From the NCBI GenBank assembly GCA_947628385.1, contig CANQZS010000054.1:1-9863 (forward strand): a stretch of 9,863 nucleotides of DNA. Reading direction: 5' to 3'. The translations under genes were made by a program, and so were the position numbers. Shown here piece after piece: positions 5,405 to 9,863 of the stretch. The stretch comes from an uncultured Clostridia bacterium. GTDB lineage: Bacteria; Bacillota; Clostridia; Oscillospirales; Ruminococcaceae. Under the pieces are notes generated by a model. It did no database searches. It was given only the letters and a program-made list of their open reading frames with translations, and had not been told where the DNA came from. Numbering within the stretch: the stretch's first letter is position 1; every line of letters begins with the position of its first letter.

Positions 5405-7648
5405 TCACTGCTTTACAAAATGAATTACTTTTGAAGCAAAATCTCCGTGCAGTCCTATGAATATTCCCACATTCATAAGAGCCGCCCCGCTGTGTACCTC
5501 GCCATCGTCCATATTTTTATACATAGCGTCGGGATCAAGACCTTTCAGCTTTATGCGCCTGTTCCTGTAATTTGGTCTGCCAAGCACCTGAACAAAGGTG
5601 AATACCGCTTCCGCCTTGTCCTTGGAAACAAATATCCATGCGTCCCACATATTATCCTCAAAAATATTGCCTATCCGGTACTGATCGCCGGTCCTGATGA
5701 TGGGATTATATTTGTTGAATTCCGCTATCTGAGCGGGGATCGCGTCCCTGTCCTCCTGCGGGATCCTTGTAACGTCCAACTCATAGCCGAAAGTTCCCAC
5801 CATGGCAACGTTTCCTCTTGTAGAGAAAGGTGTGGAACGTCCCACAGTGTGGTTTGGACAGTCGGAAACGTGCGCTCCCATTGCAGAAGCCGGATAGCAT
5901 ATTGAAGTTCCGTGCTGGATCTTAAGGCGTTCTATAGCGTCGGTATCATCGGAGCACCATATCTGCGGAGAATAGTAAAGCATTCCCGGGTCGAATCTTG
6001 CGCCGCCGCCGGAGCAGTTTTCAAGAAGAATGTGGGGATAATCGGTGGTAAGCCTGTTCATAAGGTCGTAAACGCCCAGAACATACCTGTGCCAGAGCTC
6101 ACGCTGACGGTTTTTCGGCAGAGAAGCCGAACCCACTTCGGTAAGCTGACGGTTCATATCCCACTTGATATATTCAATATTCGCGCTGTCAAGGATATTC
6201 CTCATAAGACCGTAAATATAGTCGCGAACCTCCTTGTTTGAATAGTCAAGAACATACTGCTCGCGAGACATGGTAAGCTCGCGTCCGCGTATCTGTATAG
6301 CCCATTCCGGATGAGCCTTGTAAAGCTCACTGTCCGGAGAGATCATTTCCGGCTCGAACCAGATACCGAACTTCATTCCCAGCTTGTTCACCTCATCAAC
6401 AAGGTGTTTCAATCCGCCCTTGATCTTCTTTTCATAAACGAACCAGTCTCCGAGGGAGCTGTTGTCCGAATCCCTGTGACCGAACCAGCCGTCGTCCATT
6501 ACAAGCATTTCAATGCCGAGCTTTGAAGCCTGCCTTGCAATGTCGATAAGCTTGTCGGTATCAAAATTGAAATAGGTAGCCTCCCAGTTGTTTATAAGGA
6601 TAGGACGGCGTTTATCCTTGTATTCTCTGCGGATAAGGTGCTGACGGTACAGGTCGTGGAACGTTCTGGACATTCCGCCTATTCCCTCGCATGAATAGAC
6701 CATTACTACCTCAGGAGCGGTGAAAGTTTCGTTAGGTTCAAGGAGCCAGTTGAAATCAAAGTGATTTATTCCCATTACGGCGCGGGTGCATTTATGCTGA
6801 GTGACCTCCGCCTGAGCGAAAAAGTTTCCGCTGTAGACAAGGTTGAATCCGTAGGCTTCGCCCATATCCTCGTCCGCATTATGGGAAACAAGCGCCATAA
6901 ACGGATTGTTCTGGTGGGAAGATTCGCCCTTGACGGAATCCACTCCCTGTTTGCCGTGATGCAGTCTTGAACGTTCTACGATACGTTCTCTTGCCCAGCT
7001 GCCGTTTAAAGTGATAAGATCGTAACCGTCGTTGTCAAAGTCCACACAGGCGGAAAGCACTCTTTTTATATCAAGAGGAGCTTTTCCGGAATTTTTCAGG
7101 CGAACGCTTCTGGTAATAACGTCCAGATCCTCAAAAGCCGTGTAAACGAGAACGACTTCAAGTCCGGTATGCTTGTCGATACAGTTAAGCTCCAGAGTCT
7201 CAGCCTCGTCCTCATCTGCAAATGTTGCGGGAAGCCCCTCAAGAACAGGCTTGCCCTTATAAATTTTATGTGAAACATAGCGAATATCGCAGGTAGTCAT
7301 GCCCTCGCTGTCCATGACCATAAGACAAGGTTCGCGGTAATCGCCCGTTCCGTGGCACGGATACTCGAAAGCCGTGGCGTCCATGAAAGTTCCCTTGTCG
7401 CGGAGATTGGTTTTCAGCGTCCAAGGATTTTCCGTCAGGCGAAGCAGATATGTAAGGTCATCGTCGGGAATTTTCTTTCCGAAATATCCGTGAACGATAT
7501 AGCCGTCGTCAAGCACTCCAAGAACATAGCTTGTGTCCTTTGCTGTCAGCGAAAACATTTTAATATCCTCATGATAGGAAATATTGTCATTTATCTGCCA
7601 TGCCCATCTTTCGTAGTCCTTGTGAAATTCCTTGAATTTGATACCCAT
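5405..7648 (-). CDS. aga: Alpha-galactosidase, glycoside hydrolase family GH36 (cytoplasmic)
   Basis: It hydrolyses terminal alpha-1,6-galactose from melibiose, raffinose and stachyose by a retaining mechanism. At 747 residues it matches the large bacterial GH36 enzymes (about 720-750). There is no signal peptide, so it acts on imported sugar. Residues 1 to about 330 are the beta-rich N-terminal domain. The catalytic barrel carries NNWEATYFNFD (353-363), MDDGWFG (384-390, substrate-binding Asp pair), KWDMNR (nucleophile Asp497), ENCSGGGARFD (543-553) and WCSDDTD (564-570, probable acid/base Asp567). The 70-residue spacing between nucleophile and acid/base equals that of Geobacillus AgaA. A C-terminal beta domain follows. 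The start is fixed by AAAGGAG (7658-7664), 9 nt from the ATG and overlapping the stop of the upstream flippase gene (14-nt gap), so the two are co-transcribed and perhaps translationally coupled. It converges on the importer, which probably supplies its substrate. Confidence 0.96.
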   Translation of the reverse strand: MGIKFKEFHKDYERWAWQINDNISYHEDIKMFSLTAKDTSYVLGVLDDGYIVHGYFGKKIPDDDLTYLLRLTENPWTLKTNLRDKGTFMDATAFEYPCHGTGDYREPCLMVMDSEGMTTCDIRYVSHKIYKGKPVLEGLPATFADEDEAETLELNCIDKHTGLEVVLVYTAFEDLDVITRSVRLKNSGKAPLDIKRVLSACVDFDNDGYDLITLNGSWARERIVERSRLHHGKQGVDSVKGESSHQNNPFMALVSHNADEDMGEAYGFNLVYSGNFFAQAEVTQHKCTRAVMGINHFDFNWLLEPNETFTAPEVVMVYSCEGIGGMSRTFHDLYRQHLIRREYKDKRRPILINNWEATYFNFDTDKLIDIARQASKLGIEMLVMDDGWFGHRDSDNSSLGDWFVYEKKIKGGLKHLVDEVNKLGMKFGIWFEPEMISPDSELYKAHPEWAIQIRGRELTMSREQYVLDYSNKEVRDYIYGLMRNILDSANIEYIKWDMNRQLTEVGSASLPKNRQRELWHRYVLGVYDLMNRLTTDYPHILLENCSGGGARFDPGMLYYSPQIWCSDDTDAIERLKIQHGTSICYPASAMGAHVSDCPNHTVGRSTPFSTRGNVAMVGTFGYELDVTRIPQEDRDAIPAQIAEFNKYNPIIRTGDQYRIGNIFEDNMWDAWIFVSKDKAEAVFTFVQVLGRPNYRNRRIKLKGLDPDAMYKNMDDGEVHSGAALMNVGIFIGLHGDFASKVIHFVKQ

Positions 7649-7662
7649 TTTTCAGCTCTCCT

Positions 7663-9069
7663 TTATCGTGCTTTTGCAAGAATTTTTTTGAATGTGCTCA
7701 ATATTGCTCCGAAGTTGAGCGCGGCAATTATCACAAATAATATTGCCAAACGCAGATAAACAAGCTTCGGTTCAGTGATCGCCCAGTATGCCATTACGCC
7801 GATAAGCGCAGTATTTATGACCGTTCTGATATGATAAGCCTTGAAATTTATAAGATTCGTAACGTCAAATATCCTTACCGCAAAGCAAGACATATATGCA
7901 GCCGCCGTTGCGATCGCCGCACCGTATGCGCCGTAATTCGGTATCAGCAAAAAATTCAGGATAATGTTCACCACTGCCGCAATAATGCTGGTCAGCATGG
8001 AATTCATCGACTTCTTTTTGACATTATAAACGCTTGACGCGAACTGGCACAAACACTGGAAGATCATTGCTATTACCAGTATCGGCGTATAATGGTACCC
8101 GAAAATGTAATTCTTTTCCGGATCGTTGTCCACAAGAATATATGTAAGCGGTTTTACAAATAGTATAACTCCCGCCGCAGCCACCATAAGAAGCGAGCTG
8201 TATGCGCCGTAAACCTTGCTGTAGAATTTTGACAAGCCCTTGTCGTTGCGGTTCTCGATAGCCGACATCTGCCATGCCTGAAAGAACAGTGTCGTGAACA
8301 TCATAAGCAGTGAGGGGATCTTATAAGCCGCGCTGTAGATACCGTTTTCCGCTTCGCCCTTCATTGATATAACGAACCACCTGTCCGACGCGGAGGTCAC
8401 CCACCACAGCACATATGTGGGAATAAGCGGCGCGGAATATTTCAGCATTTCCTTAAAGATCTTCTTTGTGAAATATTTTATATCAAGATATTTGTACAGT
8501 CCTGCAATGACCGTCAGTCCTATGAAAGACAGCAGGTCTGAAAGGATTATCGAAAGAATATATCCCTCCACACCCATTTTGCAGACGACAAGGAAAATAA
8601 CGTTGAATATCACTATCGTAAGCGTGGAAATTATACCGTCCACAGCAAAAAGCTTTACATAGCCCTTTGCCCGCACGAAGTTTGACGCTATCTGTCTGAA
8701 GCTTGAAAAATAGCAGTACACATAAAGCAGGAACGAATATCCCGTGTACATATCAAAAAGATTGAACAGCGGTGAAAGCAGTGCAAGAACGGCAAGTCCC
8801 ATTACCGTGGAAGTGATCGCCGTTGTATACACAGCCTTACTGTCGAAGCTTTTATCCATACCGAAACGTATCACTGCGTCAGCCATGCTCAACGTGACGA
8901 TAGGATACAGAACGTTCACCGTCTGATATAGCAGATCGGCTGTACTGTATTCGTCGGTGTTCAGGCAGCCGGTATAAAGCCTTATAAGAAAAAAGCTGAG
9001 AAATTTCGCTCCGAAGCTTCCTATAGCGAAAATAAGCGTATTCCCCGCCAGCTTCTGGTATTTGTTCAT
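7663..9069 (-). CDS. Oligosaccharide/lipid-linked glycan flippase (Wzx-like, MATE/MOP superfamily)
   Basis: This is a predicted multispanning flippase that would move undecaprenyl-linked oligosaccharides across the membrane for capsule or wall polysaccharide assembly. It has 468 residues from ATG 9069, with about 12-14 hydrophobic segments along the whole length and a basic C-terminus (LAKAR). Wzx-like features are the N-terminal NTLIFAIGSFGAKFLSFFLI, the SASDRWFVI motif about mid-protein, and NIILNFLLIPNYGAYGAAIA in the C-terminal half. A GTG at 9078 could extend it by three residues, but GGAG (9081-9084) sits only 2 nt before that GTG and 11 nt before the ATG, so I favour the ATG. It lies directly upstream of the alpha-galactosidase. 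No glycosyltransferase or polymerase gene is nearby, so the cargo cannot be named. A generic MATE-fold export role is possible. Confidence 0.85.
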   Translation of the reverse strand: MNKYQKLAGNTLIFAIGSFGAKFLSFFLIRLYTGCLNTDEYSTADLLYQTVNVLYPIVTLSMADAVIRFGMDKSFDSKAVYTTAITSTVMGLAVLALLSPLFNLFDMYTGYSFLLYVYCYFSSFRQIASNFVRAKGYVKLFAVDGIISTLTIVIFNVIFLVVCKMGVEGYILSIILSDLLSFIGLTVIAGLYKYLDIKYFTKKIFKEMLKYSAPLIPTYVLWWVTSASDRWFVISMKGEAENGIYSAAYKIPSLLMMFTTLFFQAWQMSAIENRNDKGLSKFYSKVYGAYSSLLMVAAAGVILFVKPLTYILVDNDPEKNYIFGYHYTPILVIAMIFQCLCQFASSVYNVKKKSMNSMLTSIIAAVVNIILNFLLIPNYGAYGAAIATAAAYMSCFAVRIFDVTNLINFKAYHIRTVINTALIGVMAYWAITEPKLVYLRLAILFVIIAALNFGAILSTFKKILAKAR

Positions 9070-9113
9070 AAAAGTCACAGCTCCAATTTCAATGTGTCCT
9101 TAAAGCAGACAAT

Positions 9114-9128
9114 GACAGCTCTGCTGTC
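9114..9128. repeat. Short intercistronic hairpin before the flippase gene
   Basis: GACAGC-TCT-GCTGTC is a perfect 6-bp stem with a 3-nt loop, between the stop of the small membrane ORF (9136) and the flippase start (9069). The minus-strand sequence after it is not a T-run, so I do not call it a terminator; an mRNA-stability or translational role is possible. Confidence 0.4.
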
Positions 9129-9135
9129 GGGAATG

Positions 9136-9255
9136 TCATATTTCGATATATTTTTTATTTTCCTTTTTAAATATTTCGGAAAGGATCCGTACAAATGCGA
9201 CTCCTCCCAAGGAAACTGCTGCAATAAAAAGGCTGCGCCACAAGGTTTTCATCAT
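9136..9255 (-). CDS. Putative small single-pass membrane protein, 39 residues
   Basis: I do not recognise a family. The minus-strand frame from ATG 9255 to TGA 9136 encodes 39 residues built like a real small membrane protein: a short basic start (MMKTLWR), one hydrophobic segment (about residues 8-25, SLFIAAVSLGGVAFVRIL), then a hydrophilic Lys/Glu-rich tail (IFKKENKKYIEI), giving a likely inside-positive tail. ATG 9255 or 9252 is the only available start; the frame is closed by a stop 15 codons upstream. No ribosome site is at normal distance, but AAAGGAG (9284-9290) lies 28 nt upstream with a perfect 18-nt hairpin between; folding it leaves 10 nt. It would be the first cistron of the flippase/alpha-galactosidase transcript, 66 nt before the flippase start. 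It could also be a chance ORF in a structured leader. Confidence 0.45.
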   Translation of the reverse strand: MMKTLWRSLFIAAVSLGGVAFVRILSEIFKKENKKYIEI

Positions 9256-9264
9256 AGTAAATAT

Positions 9265-9290
9265 GCTTCCCGAAAAGGAAGCGCTCCTTT
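9265..9290 (-). promoter_or_regulatory. Ribosome binding site with a hairpin between it and the start codon
   Basis: On the minus strand AAAGGAG (9284-9290) is followed after 1 nt by the perfect hairpin GCTTCC-TTTTCG-GGAAGC (9265-9282), then 9 nt, then ATG 9255. The linear spacing of 28 nt is too long for initiation, but with the hairpin folded it becomes 10 nt. This arrangement decides whether the 39-residue ORF is translated. The sequence elements are seen; the mechanism is inferred. Confidence 0.4.
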
Positions 9291-9446
9291 CAAGATATTA
9301 GGAACATACCGATAAATGCCGATCCGTTGCCGAAAGCGGACGGATACGGTCTTACCGAAGCTTCCTCAGGATCTGTTATTTAATAAGTCAGCGGCGTATA
9401 TCTTCAAGATCATATGCGCTGCTGTTACGAAAAATCCTTGTTTATT
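9291..9446 (-). promoter_or_regulatory. Hairpin-rich leader of the flippase operon, otherwise empty
   Basis: Downstream of the minus-strand promoter (-10 at 9447-9452) the leader holds two further hairpins: 9389-9421, about 15 paired positions with two single bulges, beginning about 20 nt after the predicted transcription start; and 9322-9345, ATCCGT against ACGGAT with an inner CCG/CGG pair and an AAAG-side loop. I see no convincing gene here on either strand and no known riboswitch class. With 9265-9282 and 9114-9128 the leader carries four hairpins in about 330 nt. Confidence 0.4.
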
Positions 9447-9455
9447 AGTATAACA
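9447..9455 (-). promoter_or_regulatory. Extended -10 promoter for the flippase operon
   Basis: On the minus strand TGT-TATACT (9447-9455) is an extended -10 (TGn plus a 5/6 TATAAT match). The region 17 nt upstream (TTCCAT) is a poor -35, as is usual for extended -10 promoters. The predicted start is near 9440, giving a leader of about 185 nt to the small ORF and 370 nt to the flippase. It is the only candidate promoter I found before the flippase. Confidence 0.5.
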
Positions 9456-9510
9456 CATTTTTCTTTAAAATGGAATAGGATTTCAAAAATAAAAAAAATT
9501 TTTAGAAATT

Positions 9511-9567
9511 TGCAAAGTATACTTGACAAAAAGTGCAAAGCGTGCTATACTAATGTAAAGCCGGCTT
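9511..9567 (+). promoter_or_regulatory. Sigma-A promoter and probable autoregulatory operators of the XRE gene
   Basis: TTGACA (9523-9528), 17 nt, TATACT (9546-9551) is a near-consensus promoter with an A/T-rich upstream stretch (9486-9510). Operator-like elements surround it: TGCAAAG at 9511-9517 and 9534-9540 (23 bp apart, about two helical turns), the palindrome AGTATACT (9516-9523) touching the -35, and AAGCCGGCTT (9558-9567), a perfect 10-bp palindrome at the predicted transcription start. Small XRE repressors often control their own promoter, which would fit. The promoter itself is confident; the operator roles are inferred. Confidence 0.85.
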
Positions 9568-9597
9568 AGCAAAATAATATAAGAAAGGAGTGAGAGA

Positions 9598-9807
9598 TTG
9601 AAAACAAAGATCCATGAGCTTCGCAAGGCGCGGAAGATCTCTCAGGAGGAGCTTGCCGCTGCGGTGGGAGTCACAAGGCAGACCATAACTTCGCTTGAAT
9701 GTGAAAAATATACCGCATCGCTCGTACTTGCGTATAAAATTGCGAAATATTTCGGTATGACTATTGAGGAAGTTTTTGATTTCTCAAACGTTGATGAACA
9801 GGAGTGA
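9598..9807 (+). CDS. Small XRE-family (Cro/CI-type) helix-turn-helix regulator
   Basis: This 69-residue DNA-binding protein is almost entirely one helix-turn-helix domain: the helix around ELRKARK, then SQEELAAAVGVTRQTITSLE (about residues 15-34) with the recognition helix in TRQTITSLE, then SLVLAYKIAKYFGMTIEEVF, the usual end of this compact class. It begins at TTG 9598, supported by AAAGGAG (9584-9590) with 7-nt spacing; the reading MKTKIHELRKARKIS matches many homologues that also use TTG. It lies 4 nt before the ATG of the next gene, with AGGAG (9800-9804) inside its end, so the two form an operon. In Clostridia such regulators are commonly paired with a small membrane protein. It probably represses its own promoter and may act on the divergent flippase promoter. 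Confidence 0.93.
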   Translation: MKTKIHELRKARKISQEELAAAVGVTRQTITSLECEKYTASLVLAYKIAKYFGMTIEEVFDFSNVDEQE

Positions 9808-9811
9808 TAGT

Positions 9812-9863
9812 ATGGAAAAATTCAGAAAGCAGCTTATATTCAGAACGGTATTTGTGTTTATAT
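9812..9863 (+). CDS. Start of an unidentified gene downstream of the XRE regulator (cut by right edge)
   Basis: ATG at 9812-9814 is preceded by AGGAG (9800-9804) at 7-nt spacing and opens a frame that continues to the window edge with 17 codons visible: basic start MEKFRKQLIFR, then TVFVFI, the beginning of a hydrophobic stretch. A basic N-terminus leading into a hydrophobic helix suggests a membrane protein, the usual partner of this kind of XRE gene. No family can be assigned from 17 residues. Confidence 0.7.
   Translation, partial: MEKFRKQLIFRTVFVFI

Noticed and set aside
5447..7759. Several plus-strand open frames of 69-152 codons across the alpha-galactosidase gene
   Set aside because: They are antisense shadows of a 747-residue GH36 gene with intact catalytic motifs; none has a promoter or convincing ribosome site.
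8143..8158. TGTAAGCGGTTTTACA, resembling a catabolite-response (cre) element
   Set aside because: It lies deep inside the flippase coding region far from any promoter, misses one conserved cre position, and is explained by the VKPLTY codons; a roadblock role is possible but unsupported.
9090..9140. 16-codon minus-strand frame overlapping the stop of the 39-codon ORF
   Set aside because: It is very short, has only a weak upstream purine run, and shows no membrane or other protein-like character; it covers the intercistronic hairpin.
9094..9315. 73-codon plus-strand frame, and a 45-codon one following it (9316-9453)
   Set aside because: Neither has a ribosome site or recognisable composition; the first overlaps the small membrane ORF and its hairpin, which look more like real features.
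1..9863. Mobile elements, CRISPR arrays, tRNA or rRNA genes
   Set aside because: I found no transposase, integrase or phage-like protein, no regularly spaced repeats, and no tRNA cloverleaf or rRNA sequence anywhere in the window.

Overview
The window looks like chromosomal DNA of a low-to-mid GC, Gram-positive anaerobe of the Clostridia, most like a gut Ruminococcus-type bacterium. This rests on strong AAAGGAGG-type ribosome binding sites, clean sigma-A promoters, a TTG-started small XRE regulator, a SpoIID-family protein, a lipoprotein-dependent sugar importer without its own ATPase, and a cytoplasmic GH36 alpha-galactosidase. No database search was possible, so the genus is an inference.

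Layout, left to right. (1) 1-677, minus: the N-terminal half of citrate synthase, cut by the window edge, with a near-perfect promoter at 873-901 and a leader of about 190 nt. (2) 1006-2079, plus: a SpoIID/LytB-family peptidoglycan lytic transglycosylase-like protein, preceded by a perfect 12-bp inverted repeat. (3) 2287-5343, plus: a three-gene sugar importer (lipoprotein, two permeases), closed by a 15-bp-stem hairpin that can act as a terminator in both directions. (4) 9069-5405, minus: a Wzx/MATE-like oligosaccharide flippase followed 14 nt later by a GH36 alpha-galactosidase. A 39-codon small membrane protein at 9136-9255 may be the first cistron of this unit. (5) 9079-9597: a gene-poor, hairpin-rich region with two divergent promoters whose -10 regions carry the same 13-bp word. 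(6) 9598-9863, plus: a small XRE repressor and the start of its downstream partner, cut by the right edge.

How it fits together: the importer probably brings in raffinose, stachyose or melibiose-type alpha-galactosides. It would be powered by a shared MsmK/MsiK-type ATPase encoded elsewhere. The cytoplasmic alpha-galactosidase, encoded convergently, would release galactose. The flippase upstream of the alpha-galactosidase is an unexpected operon partner. No sugar-responsive regulator is in the window. The parts most worth a second look are the 9079-9567 intergenic region (small membrane ORF with a hairpin between Shine-Dalgarno and start; repeated GTGYTATACTAAT words) and the leader or operator structures before citrate synthase, spoIID and the importer. 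I see no insertion sequence, phage gene, CRISPR array, rRNA or tRNA.
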